NCBI RefSeq assembly: GCF_000768335.1
Contig: NZ_AVPT01000002.1
Span: forward strand, 124,001 to 188,000
Source of the DNA: Lysobacter arseniciresistens ZS79
Lineage (GTDB): Bacteria; Pseudomonadota; Gammaproteobacteria; Xanthomonadales; Xanthomonadaceae
Length of the DNA stretch: 64,000 nt
Direction: 5' to 3'
Each line of letters opens with the position of its first letter. Positions within the stretch are counted from its first letter, which is position 1. The notes under the pieces are model-generated. The model saw only the letters and a program-made list of their open reading frames with translations, had not been told where the DNA came from and made no database searches. This document shows positions 1 to 7,278 of this stretch, in pieces. The position numbers and the translations under genes are program-made.

Positions 1-29
1 CGCAGGCTGCGCGGGCGCAGCGACTTCAT
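1..29 (-). CDS. Partial: start of a sensor histidine kinase (inferred)
   Basis: Only the first nine codons are inside the window (ATG at 29-27, reading MKSLRPRSL). The stop of the response regulator gene and this ATG overlap as TGATG, the coupling usual between an OmpR-family regulator and its histidine kinase. The Arg/Lys-rich start fits the cytoplasmic end before a first membrane segment. The kinase identity comes only from position and overlap; no kinase motif is visible here. Confidence 0.55.
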
Positions 30-721
30 CAGCGTCCGTCCGCCGCGGCCACGCGTGCGAGCCGGTAACCCACGCGCGGCACGGTCTGGATCAGCTTGAC
101 CGGGAACGGCCCGTCCACCTCGCGCCGGAGCTCGTAGATGTGGGAGCGCAGCATGTCGCCGTCGGGCGGCTCGTCGCCCCACAGCACGCGTTCGAGCTGC
201 TCGCGGGTGACCACGGCGGGGCTGGCGCGCATCAGTACCTCCAGCAGCTTGCGGCCCGCCGGGAACAGGTGCACCGGGGCCTCGCCGCGGCTGGCCTCCA
301 GCGTCGACAGGTCCAGCCGCAGGTCCTCCACCTCCAGCACACGGCTGCGCGCGCGGCCCTGGATGCGGGCCTGCAGGCTCTCCAGCCGCACTTCCAGCTC
401 GGGCAGGTCGAACGGCTTGGTCAGGTAGTCGTCGGCGCCGGCGCGGAAACCTTCGAGTTTGTCGGGCAGCTCGTCGCGCGCGGTCAGCATGATCACCGGC
501 ATGTCGCTGTCGCCCTCGTCGCGCAGCTTGCGCAGCACCTCCGGGCCGTCCATGCGCGGCAGCATCCAGTCGAGGATCAGCGCGTCATAGGGCTGGGTCA
601 GCGCCAGGTGCAGGCCGGTGATGCCGTCGGGCGCGGCATCCAGCACGTGGCCGCGCGCCTCGAAGTAGGCGAACAGGTTGGCGACCAGGTTGCGGTTGTC
701 TTCGATGACCAGCAGGCGCAT
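29..721 (-). CDS. ColR-type OmpR-family response regulator
   Basis: Two-domain DNA-binding response regulator of 230 aa. The receiver has the acidic pair after MRLLVIED, phosphoacceptor Asp51 (LILDWMLP), the conserved Thr in MLTARD (about residue 80) and Lys102 (LTKPFD). The C-terminal winged helix (about 130-225) carries a PPDGDMLRSHIYELRR stretch very like ColR/VgrR proteins of xanthomonads. I start at the ATG at 721; an in-frame TTG two codons upstream is less likely. The gene overlaps its presumed kinase and is divergent from lipid A-modifying genes. ColR family members elsewhere respond to metals or cationic stress and control eptA-type genes, so control of the adjacent block is the natural inference. 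A TCCGAC-type pair in front of the gene suggests autoregulation. Confidence 0.88.
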   Translation of the reverse strand: MRLLVIEDNRNLVANLFAYFEARGHVLDAAPDGITGLHLALTQPYDALILDWMLPRMDGPEVLRKLRDEGDSDMPVIMLTARDELPDKLEGFRAGADDYLTKPFDLPELEVRLESLQARIQGRARSRVLEVEDLRLDLSTLEASRGEAPVHLFPAGRKLLEVLMRASPAVVTREQLERVLWGDEPPDGDMLRSHIYELRREVDGPFPVKLIQTVPRVGYRLARVAAADGR

Positions 722-773
722 GGGCAATCCGTGGTGTCGGCCTTCGGCCGCCGTGCAGCGTGCGGCGAGGCAT

Positions 774-790
774 GTCGGAAATCCGTCGGC
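774..790 (-). promoter_or_regulatory. Possible autoregulatory site of the response regulator
   Basis: On the minus strand, GCCGAC (790-785) and TCCGAC (779-774) lie exactly 11 bp apart, about 55 bp before the regulator ATG. Their sequence and phase match the half-sites found before the PAP2 and LTA-synthase-like genes. Inferred, not demonstrated. Confidence 0.4.
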
Positions 791-817
791 GGCAGGTTAA
801 CCGAAACCCCACAGGCG

Positions 818-879
818 TCCGACGGCGCTCCGACGCCGCACGCACGCGGCTCCGACGTGACGGGCACCGGCTTCCGACG
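818..879 (+). promoter_or_regulatory. Phased TCCGACG direct repeats (candidate regulator operator)
   Basis: Four exact copies of TCCGACG begin at 818, 829, 851 and 873, so spacings are 11, 22 and 22 bp and all copies fall on one face of the helix. Tandem half-sites at 10-11 bp are the usual target of OmpR-family regulators, and such a regulator is encoded divergently next door. The last copy overlaps the most upstream possible GTG start of the PAP2 gene, which argues for a start further downstream. Confidence 0.6.
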
Positions 880-926
880 TGGCCATCCCGAGCATGCGCA
901 GCGTGTTCGGTCGTGGTGATGCGTAC

Positions 927-1610
927 ATGGGTTCCAAAGACGTGGCGTTGTGGGTGTGGCCGTTGGCCGCGTTGGCGTTGCTGTCGGTCTGGCTGCTGGG
1001 TCTGCGCGGCGACCTGTGGCTGGCCGACTGGCTGTATGCGTGGGAAGGCGGACGTTGGGCGCTGCAATCGCACTGGCTGACCGGGCCGGTATTGCACACG
1101 GGCGCGCGCCATGCGTCGACCGCGGCGTGGGTGGGCGTGGTGCTGGCGTGGCTGGCGTCGCTGCTGCATCCCGGCTGGCACGCGTGGCGCCGACCGCTGG
1201 GCTACCTGGCGTTGGCAGTGTTGCTTGGCACAGGACTGGTCTCGGCGCTGAAGGCCCATAGCCAGATGGATTGTCCGTGGGATCTCGCGCGCTACGGTGG
1301 CACCCGCGCTTACCACCGTCCATGGCAGGCCGCCGGGCAAACGCCGGGACGCTGCTTCCCCGCCGGCCACGCCAGCGCTGGCTACGCATGGCTGGCGCTG
1401 TACTTCTTTTTTGATGCGGTACGGCCCCGATGGCGTAGACGCGGGTTGGCGGCCGGACTCGGGCTCGGGTTGCTGTTCGGCATCGACCAGCAGTTGCGCG
1501 GGGCGCACTTCCTGTCGCACGACCTGTACAGCGCGGCGATCTGCTGGTTCATCGCATTGGGGCTGTCCCGCTGGGTGCTCCGTTCGCGCCGCGCGGAGAT
1601 GCTGGCATGA
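927..1610 (+). CDS. PAP2-family membrane phosphatase
   Basis: Integral membrane phosphatase of the PAP2 superfamily (LpxE/PgpB-like), probably acting on lipid phosphates or lipid A in the periplasmic leaflet. Hydrophobic helices fill the protein. The three PAP2 signatures are visible: a K-x6-CPWDL variant of motif 1 (KAHSQMDCPWDL), PAGHASAG for motif 2 and RGAHFLSHDLYSA for motif 3 with the catalytic His and Asp. I choose the ATG at 927 (227 aa). An ATG at 894 and a GTG at 879 are also in frame, but the operator-like repeats run to 879. The 3' end overlaps the eptA-type gene by 4 nt (ATGA), so the two are probably co-translated. The exact substrate is not known from sequence. Confidence 0.85.
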   Translation: MGSKDVALWVWPLAALALLSVWLLGLRGDLWLADWLYAWEGGRWALQSHWLTGPVLHTGARHASTAAWVGVVLAWLASLLHPGWHAWRRPLGYLALAVLLGTGLVSALKAHSQMDCPWDLARYGGTRAYHRPWQAAGQTPGRCFPAGHASAGYAWLALYFFFDAVRPRWRRRGLAAGLGLGLLFGIDQQLRGAHFLSHDLYSAAICWFIALGLSRWVLRSRRAEMLA

Positions 1611-3268
1611 GCAGCATCCCGCTGGCCCGATCACCGTTGTGGGCAGAGGCTTTGCGCGCAGTCGCACAATGGCGGCCGCGAAGCACGGTGGAGGCGCTGG
1701 TGATGCTGGCCAGCGGCTACTTCGCGCTGACCGCCAACGGGCCGTTCTGGCAGGCGGCATTGGGCCATGGCTGGGCGCAGTGGCGGCTGGCGGTGGCGTT
1801 GTTCGTCTTGCTGTTCGGGCTGCACGGGCTGTTGCTCGGGCTGCTGCTGGCGCGGCCGTGGGCCAAGCCGGCGTTGTCGCTGCTGCTGGTGGTCACCGCC
1901 GGTGCGACCTTCCACATGCAGTCCTACGGCGTGTACCTGGACGCCGACATGCTGCGCAACGTGTTGCATACCGATTGGGCCGAGTCGCGCGAGTTGTTCA
2001 CCCCCGGGCTCGGCCGGCACCTGCTGGTGTTCGCGGGCGTGCCGTGTGCGTTGCTGTCGCGCGTGGAACTGGTGCGCCGGCCGATGTCGCGGGCCTTGCT
2101 GGTGCGCGCCGGGTTCCTGCTGTCGATGTGGGTGCTGCTGATGCTGGGCGCCGCGGTCTCGTTCAAGGACCTGTCTTCCCTGCTACGCAACCAGCACGAG
2201 GCGCGCTATCTGGTGACGCCGGCCAACTATCTGTACGGCCTGGGCAATCTTGCCCTCGCGCACCCTCCCACGCATGACGCGCCCCTGCTGCCCGTGGCGG
2301 TGGACGCGCGCCAAGCGCCAGCGGCGGCCACCCGCAAGCCACGCCTGCTGGTGCTGGTGGTGGGCGAAACCGTACGGGCGCAGAACTGGGGCCTGAACGG
2401 ATACGAGCGCCAGACCACGCCGGAACTGGCGGGCCTGGACGTGGTGAACTTCCCGCACGTGCAAGCCTGCGGCAGCAGCACCGAGGTCTCGCTGCCGTGC
2501 ATGTTCTCGCCCTGGGGACGCGAAGAATACGACGAGGATCGCATCCGCACGCACCAGTCCTTGCTGCATGTCCTGCAGCGCGTCGGGGTGAACGTGACGT
2601 GGCATGACAACCAGAGCGGCTGCAAGGGCGTGTGCGAAGGGCTGGAGTTCGAGTCGGCGGCCGCATCTGCCGACCCCGCCCTGTGCGACGGCCTGCGTTG
2701 CCTGGACGAGGGCCTGCTGGCGGGCCTGCCGCGCCGGGCCGGAGCGGACGCCGGCGACAGGGTCATCGTCCTGCACATGCTGGGCAATCACGGCCCCAGC
2801 TACTTCCAGCGTTATCCGCCCGCGTTCAAGCGTTTCCTGCCCGCCTGCGAAACGGCCGAACTGGGCCACTGCTCGCGCGAGGAGATCGTCAACGCCTACG
2901 ACAACGCGGTGCTCTACACCGACCATGTGCTGTCGCAGGCGATTGCCCGGCTGCGTGAAGTGGAGGGCTACGACGCCGCGCTGCTGTATCTGTCCGACCA
3001 CGGCGAGTCGCTGGGCGAGAATGGGCTGTACCTACACGGCATGCCCTACCCGATCGCGCCGCAGCAGCAACTGCAGGTTCCGATGCTGATGTGGTTCTCG
3101 TCGCGGTTCGCCGCGGGTGCGGGACTGGACCTGCCGTGCCTGCGCGAACGCGCCACCCAGCCGGCCAGCCACGACGCCCTGTTCCCGACCGTGCTCGGCC
3201 TGTTCGACGTGCACACCGCCGCCTACGTCCCCGAGCGCGACCTCACCGCCGGCTGCCGGCCCGGCTGA
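1607..3268 (+). CDS. eptA: EptA/MCR-type phosphoethanolamine-lipid A transferase
   Basis: Transfers phosphoethanolamine from phosphatidylethanolamine to lipid A phosphates, lowering negative surface charge and polymyxin binding (family knowledge). At 553 aa it has the usual length. About five membrane helices occupy residues 15-175, followed by a periplasmic sulfatase-fold domain. The nucleophile is Thr255 in VGETVRAQNW. Metal-binding residues appear in LSDHGESLGENGLYLHG (about 463-479) and HMLGNHGPSY, and paired cysteines (ACGSSTEVSLPC, GCKGVC) match EptA disulfides. It sits directly behind a PAP2 phosphatase and opposite a ColR-type regulator. This is a chromosomal xanthomonad-type gene with host-like codon use, with no sign of a mobile mcr cassette. 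Confidence 0.93.
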   Translation: MSSIPLARSPLWAEALRAVAQWRPRSTVEALVMLASGYFALTANGPFWQAALGHGWAQWRLAVALFVLLFGLHGLLLGLLLARPWAKPALSLLLVVTAGATFHMQSYGVYLDADMLRNVLHTDWAESRELFTPGLGRHLLVFAGVPCALLSRVELVRRPMSRALLVRAGFLLSMWVLLMLGAAVSFKDLSSLLRNQHEARYLVTPANYLYGLGNLALAHPPTHDAPLLPVAVDARQAPAAATRKPRLLVLVVGETVRAQNWGLNGYERQTTPELAGLDVVNFPHVQACGSSTEVSLPCMFSPWGREEYDEDRIRTHQSLLHVLQRVGVNVTWHDNQSGCKGVCEGLEFESAAASADPALCDGLRCLDEGLLAGLPRRAGADAGDRVIVLHMLGNHGPSYFQRYPPAFKRFLPACETAELGHCSREEIVNAYDNAVLYTDHVLSQAIARLREVEGYDAALLYLSDHGESLGENGLYLHGMPYPIAPQQQLQVPMLMWFSSRFAAGAGLDLPCLRERATQPASHDALFPTVLGLFDVHTAAYVPERDLTAGCRPG

Positions 3269-3292
3269 ACGAGACCGGTCGAGACGCGTCAT

Positions 3293-3332
3293 TCCGACGC
3301 TTCTCCGACACCCCTCCCACCGGCTTCCGACC
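3293..3332 (+). promoter_or_regulatory. Second phased TCCGAC array upstream of the LTA-synthase-like gene
   Basis: TCCGAC occurs at 3293, 3304 and 3326, with a one-mismatch copy (TCCCAC) at 3315, giving four units at a constant 11-bp step. A TTGACG that could serve as -35 follows at 3341, but no good -10 is evident. The same motif and phase as at 818-879 suggest that one regulator controls both transcription units. Confidence 0.55.
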
Positions 3333-3384
3333 CCTCGCTGTTGACGATGACGTCGTCGTGCCGACGTACGTGCAGGTGTTGCCG

Positions 3385-5313
3385 ATGTTGTCGAAAGCGC
3401 TGGGGCCAGCCAAGCCGCTGCTGTGGTTCTTCGTCGCCGGGCTGGTGTTGCTGAGCGCCTCGCGGCTGGGCTTGGCGTTGTGGAAGTTCGACCAGGTCAG
3501 CCATGTCCACGGCTGGACGAATGTCCTGCTGCAGGGCGTACGGGTTGACGTGGCGACGCTGTGCCTGCTGCTTGCCCTGCCGGCGGTCGCGGTGCTGCTG
3601 CTGCCGGTCAGCCGCATCCTGCGCGTCGCGGTGCCGCTGTGGCTGGCTGCGTGCATGGCGCTATTGCTGCAACTGGAACTGGCCACGCCCGGCTTCATGG
3701 GCGAGTACGGGCTGCGGCCGAACCGGCTGTTCCTCGAATACCTGGTCTACCCGCGCGAAGTGTTCTCGACCCTGTGGCATGGCCGTCCGCTGCAGCTGAT
3801 GCTGGCACCGGTCGCGGTCGCGCTGGCCTTGTGGCTGGGATGGAAGGCCGCGTGTGCGCTCTCGACCCGCCCACGCGCAGTTGCCCCCGCGTGGCTGCGC
3901 GTGGTTGTCGCCACGCTGGCGCTGCTGCTGTGTGCGATGGGCGCGCGCTCCACCCTCGGTCACCGTCCGCTCAACCCGGCGATGGTCGCTTTCAGCTCCA
4001 ACCCGCTGGTCAACCAGCTGCCGCTCAACTCCTTCTACGCGCTCGCCCACGCCACCCGACAGTGGCTGCAGCAGGAGGACAGTGCGATGGACCTGTACGG
4101 CGCGCTGCCCGAAGACGAGGTGATCGCCGCGGTCCGCGCCGGCACCGGCCTGCCCGCGGACGCCTTCACCAACGACGGCATCCCCACCCTCGCCGTGCGC
4201 ACGCCAACGTATACCGGCGCGCCGAAGAACCTCGTCATCGTGCTGGAAGAGAGCCTCGGCGCGCAATTCATCGGTCACCTCGGCGGCCGCCCACTGTCGC
4301 CCAACCTCGACCGCCTCAGCGGGCAGGCGTGGACCTTCACCCGCATGTACGCCACCGGCACCCGCAGTGTGCGCGGCATCGAGGCGGTGGTCGCCGGCTT
4401 CGCACCGACGCCGGCGCAAGCGGTGGTCAAGCAGCCCAAGGCACAGCGCGACTTCTACACCCTGGCCCGGACCCTCGGCGCGCGCGGCTATGACACCACC
4501 TTCTACTACGGGGGCGAGAGCCACTTCGACAACATGCGCGGCTTCTTCTTCGGCAACGGTTTCGGCCGCGTGATCGAGCAGAAGGATTACCTCGACCCGC
4601 AGTTCACCGGCTCATGGGGCGTCAGCGACGAAGACCTGTTCGCCCGCGCCGACGAGGAGTTCAACCGCCTGCACGACGCCGGCAAACCGTTCTTCGGACT
4701 GGTGTTCTCATCCAGCAACCACGACCCGTTCGAGTTCCCCGACGGCCGCATCGCCCTGTACGAGCAGCCGAAGCAGACCCGCAACAACGCCGCCAAGTAC
4801 GCCGACCACGCCGTCGGCCGGTTCTTCGAGCGCGCGATGGCCTCCGATTACTGGGACGACACCGTGTTCCTCGTCGTCGCCGACCACGACTCGCGCGTAT
4901 TCGGCCGGGACCTCGTCCCGATCGACAACTTCCACATCCCCGCGCTGATCCTCGGCGGCGGCATCACCCCGCGCCGCGACGACCGCATCGCCAGCCAGAT
5001 CGACCTCGGCCCGACCCTGCTGTCCCTGGTCGGCATCGACGACCCGACCCCGATGACCGGCCGCGACCTCACCCGCGCCACGCCCGGCCTGCCCGGCCGC
5101 GCCCTCATGCAGTACGACGCCAACTTCGCCTGGATGCAGGGCGACGACGTGGTGGTGCTGCAACCGCAGAAGCCGCCGAAGCAGTTCCGCTACGACCTCG
5201 CCACCAGGCGCCTGCAACCCGCCCCGCTGGACCCGGCGCTGGCGAAGACCGCGCATGCGCAGGCACTGTGGGGATCGCTCGCTTACCAGAAGCAGTGGTA
5301 TCGCATTCCGTGA
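3385..5313 (+). CDS. LTA-synthase-like sulfatase-family membrane enzyme
   Basis: Inner-membrane alkaline-phosphatase-superfamily protein related to LtaS and to OpgB-type phosphoglycerol transferases; 642 aa from the ATG at 3385. Four or five helices occupy roughly residues 10-190, then an extracytoplasmic catalytic domain. Visible features are VIVLEESLGAQFIGHLGG with a probable Ser nucleophile, GGESHFDNMRGFF, and the metal site FLVVADHDSR followed by NFHIPALILGG. Gram-negative bacteria make no lipoteichoic acid. Known relatives move phosphoglycerol or phosphoethanolamine onto periplasmic glucans or lipid A, so an envelope-decorating role is inferred. The frame extends upstream to 3091, but that part overlaps eptA and contains the repeat array. 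It probably has its own promoter. Confidence 0.82.
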   Translation: MLSKALGPAKPLLWFFVAGLVLLSASRLGLALWKFDQVSHVHGWTNVLLQGVRVDVATLCLLLALPAVAVLLLPVSRILRVAVPLWLAACMALLLQLELATPGFMGEYGLRPNRLFLEYLVYPREVFSTLWHGRPLQLMLAPVAVALALWLGWKAACALSTRPRAVAPAWLRVVVATLALLLCAMGARSTLGHRPLNPAMVAFSSNPLVNQLPLNSFYALAHATRQWLQQEDSAMDLYGALPEDEVIAAVRAGTGLPADAFTNDGIPTLAVRTPTYTGAPKNLVIVLEESLGAQFIGHLGGRPLSPNLDRLSGQAWTFTRMYATGTRSVRGIEAVVAGFAPTPAQAVVKQPKAQRDFYTLARTLGARGYDTTFYYGGESHFDNMRGFFFGNGFGRVIEQKDYLDPQFTGSWGVSDEDLFARADEEFNRLHDAGKPFFGLVFSSSNHDPFEFPDGRIALYEQPKQTRNNAAKYADHAVGRFFERAMASDYWDDTVFLVVADHDSRVFGRDLVPIDNFHIPALILGGGITPRRDDRIASQIDLGPTLLSLVGIDDPTPMTGRDLTRATPGLPGRALMQYDANFAWMQGDDVVVLQPQKPPKQFRYDLATRRLQPAPLDPALAKTAHAQALWGSLAYQKQWYRIP

Positions 5314-5437
5314 CGGCAGCGCTGTGCGGAAACAGGTACTCCGGGACGGCATCGCAGTGTCCGGGAGAACCGATCTCCCACCCAACGAAGCCAACGCCTC
5401 CACCCGCGGGCGCCGGACGGCGGGGAGATTGCGGAAA

Positions 5438-5457
5438 GTCGGCCATGGATGGCCGAC
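5438..5457. repeat. Intergenic palindrome
   Basis: A perfect 9-bp inverted repeat, GTCGGCCAT and ATGGCCGAC with a GG centre, lies in the 306-bp gap between the LTA-synthase-like gene and rhlE (convergent ends). Similar GGCCATGGATGGCC palindromes occur between genes in xanthomonads, so this may be a REP-like element. Apart from this and the rhlE terminator I see nothing else in the gap. Confidence 0.5.
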
Positions 5458-5560
5458 GGCCCCGAGTCAGGGCAGGGCGCCCTGGCCGAGGGGTGCAGCA
5501 ATTCCCCGCCGGCCGGTGACCGCAGCGCTCCAGTCGGAGCTCCACCCCAATACTCCAGCG

Positions 5561-5590
5561 AAAAAAAGAAGGCCGACATCTCTGCCGGCC
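5561..5590 (-). terminator. Rho-independent terminator of rhlE
   Basis: On the minus strand GGCCGGC-AGAGAT-GTCGGCC is followed by TTCTTTTTTT. It lies about 30 bp past the rhlE stop. Confidence 0.85.
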
Positions 5591-5619
5591 TCCCATCAAT
5601 ACGTCACGCAACCCGCGTG

Positions 5620-6963
5620 TCAGGCAGCGCCACCGCCGCCGCCACGGCGCGAGCCGCGTCCCTGCCCGCCGCCACGCTGCTTCGGCCCCGCATGCGCGTG
5701 GCCCTGGCGCGCGGCTCCCGGCTTGCCGTGCCCACGGTTGCCGGCGTTGCGTCCGCCACCCGGGCGCGGCCCGCGGTTGCCCGCGTTCTGGCGCGGGTTC
5801 GGCAACGCCACGTCCAGGCGCAGCGGGCGGCTCGGCTCGTAACCGGCAACGGTCACCAGCTCCACCTCGTTCTTGAGGATCTTCTGGATCTGCCGCAGCA
5901 GCCCACCTTCGTCGTGCGACACCAGCGACAGCGCCTCTCCGCTGGCACCGTTGCGGCCGGTGCGGCCGATGCGGTGCACGTAGTCCTCGGCCACCATCGG
6001 CAGGTCGTAGTTGATCACCAGCGGCAGGTCCGGGATGTCCAGGCCGCGCGCGGCGACGTCGGTCGCCACCAGCACGCGTGCCTTGGCCGCCTTGAACAGG
6101 TTCAACGCCTTCTGGCGCTGCGCCTGGCTCTTGTTGCCGTGGATCGCGACCGCCTTCAGGCCGGACTGCTCGAGCTGTTCGGCAAGCCGGTTGCAACCGT
6201 GCTTGGTGCGGCCGAACACGATCACCTGCTCGCCCGGGCGCTTGGCCAGGATCTCCACCAGCAGGTCGCGCTTGCGGCCGGCGTCGACCGGGTGCGCCCG
6301 GTGCGCGATGGTCTCGGCGATGGTGTTGTTGGCCGCCACCTGCACCTGCTGCGGGTTGCGCATGAACTGCAGCGCGAGCTGCTTGAGCTGCGCCTCGAAC
6401 GTCGCCGAGAACAGCAGCGTCTGCCGCTGCGCCGGCAGCTTGCCGAGGATGCGCTTGATCGCCGGCAGGAAGCCCATGTCGAGCATGCGGTCGGCCTCGT
6501 CCAGCACCAGGATCTCGATGCCGTCGAGGCGCGCGGTGCCGCGCTCGATGTGGTCGATCAGCCGGCCCGGGGTGGCCACCAGCACGTCGACGCCGCGACG
6601 CAGCATGTCGACCTGCGGACCCATGCCGGCGCCGCCGAAGATGGTGCCGAAGTTCAGCCGCAGGTGCTTGCCGTACGAGCGGATGCTGTCGTTGACCTGC
6701 ACCGCCAGTTCGCGGGTGGGCACCAGCACCAGCGCGCGCACCTTGCGCGGGCCGTTGGCGGCGGTCTGCCTGGACAGGTGGTTGAGCAGCGGCAGGCCGA
6801 ACGCGGCGGTCTTGCCGGTGCCGGTCTGGGCGCCGCCCAACAGGTCGTGGCCGGCCAGCACCAGCGGGATGGCCTGGGCCTGGATCGGGGTGGGCGTGGT
6901 GTAGCCCTGTTCGGAAAGCGCGCGCAGCAACGCGGGCGCGAGCCCGAGCGATTCAAAAGTCAT
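5620..6963 (-). CDS. rhlE: ATP-dependent RNA helicase RhlE (DEAD-box)
   Basis: DEAD-box RNA helicase of 447 aa, acting on structured RNA in ribosome assembly or mRNA turnover. All motifs are present in order: Q motif (TPTPIQAQAIP), AQTGTGKT, PTRELAVQV, TPGRLIDHIE, DEAD in VLDEADRMLDMGF, SATF, then in the second RecA domain ATDVAARGLDI and HRIGRTGR. The tail from about residue 370 is basic and Gly/Arg/Asn-rich, typical of RhlE RNA-binding extensions. The start MTFESLGL at 6963 matches the family; the open frame continues upstream but lacks family similarity there. The gene stands alone, with a hairpin in its 5' leader and a strong terminator. Confidence 0.95.
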   Translation of the reverse strand: MTFESLGLAPALLRALSEQGYTTPTPIQAQAIPLVLAGHDLLGGAQTGTGKTAAFGLPLLNHLSRQTAANGPRKVRALVLVPTRELAVQVNDSIRSYGKHLRLNFGTIFGGAGMGPQVDMLRRGVDVLVATPGRLIDHIERGTARLDGIEILVLDEADRMLDMGFLPAIKRILGKLPAQRQTLLFSATFEAQLKQLALQFMRNPQQVQVAANNTIAETIAHRAHPVDAGRKRDLLVEILAKRPGEQVIVFGRTKHGCNRLAEQLEQSGLKAVAIHGNKSQAQRQKALNLFKAAKARVLVATDVAARGLDIPDLPLVINYDLPMVAEDYVHRIGRTGRNGASGEALSLVSHDEGGLLRQIQKILKNEVELVTVAGYEPSRPLRLDVALPNPRQNAGNRGPRPGGGRNAGNRGHGKPGAARQGHAHAGPKQRGGGQGRGSRRGGGGGAA

Positions 6964-6986
6964 GTTGGAACTCCGAGTAAAGAACA

Positions 6987-7002
6987 CCGCACACGCGTGC
7001 GG
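6987..7002 (-). promoter_or_regulatory. rhlE: Hairpin in the rhlE 5' leader
   Basis: CCGCAC-ACGC-GTGCGG forms a perfect 6-bp stem beginning 24 nt upstream of the rhlE ATG. On the transcript it is followed by UGUUCUUUAC, so it resembles a weak attenuator or a leader structure the helicase itself could open. The rest of 6964-7241 shows no gene and no clear promoter. Confidence 0.4.
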
Positions 7003-7241
7003 CAAGACCCGGAGCGTTCCCTTGAACCGCGCTGCGAGTATTTCTTTTTGTGACGGCACCGGATGCTCCGGGCCGTGTCGGCGCGACGAAAGACGTGCGG
7101 GATAGTCGCACCGGACCACGCCTTTCGGGGCGGGGGGTCTTGGCCGGGAGGCCAACCCGTGCGAGGGCATACCTGGGAAACGTGCCCCTTGCGGGGTAGG
7201 CAGCCGTGCGCTGAACGGGGCGGATCTTACGGGAAAGCGGC

Positions 7242-7269
7242 GGGCGGCGCCATTGACGCGGCGCCGCCC
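7242..7269 (-). terminator. Strong hairpin after the permease/M1 gene
   Basis: A perfect 10-bp stem (GGGCGGCGCC and GGCGCCGCCC, 8-nt loop) lies 10 nt past the stop of the minus-strand permease/M1 gene. It has no T-tract, so it may protect the mRNA 3' end or need Rho. Confidence 0.45.
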
Positions 7270-7278
7270 GTTCAGCCG

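Noticed and set aside
879-926. GTG at 879 or ATG at 894 as start of the PAP2 gene
   Set aside because: The operator-like repeats run to 879 and the extra residues are not typical; the ATG at 927 directly precedes the first helix. The ATG at 894 is not fully excluded.
1607-3268. Mobile mcr resistance cassette
   Set aside because: Codon use and GC match the surroundings, there are no IS ends or pap2-mcr plasmid context, and the neighbours are chromosomal regulators; it looks like an intrinsic eptA.
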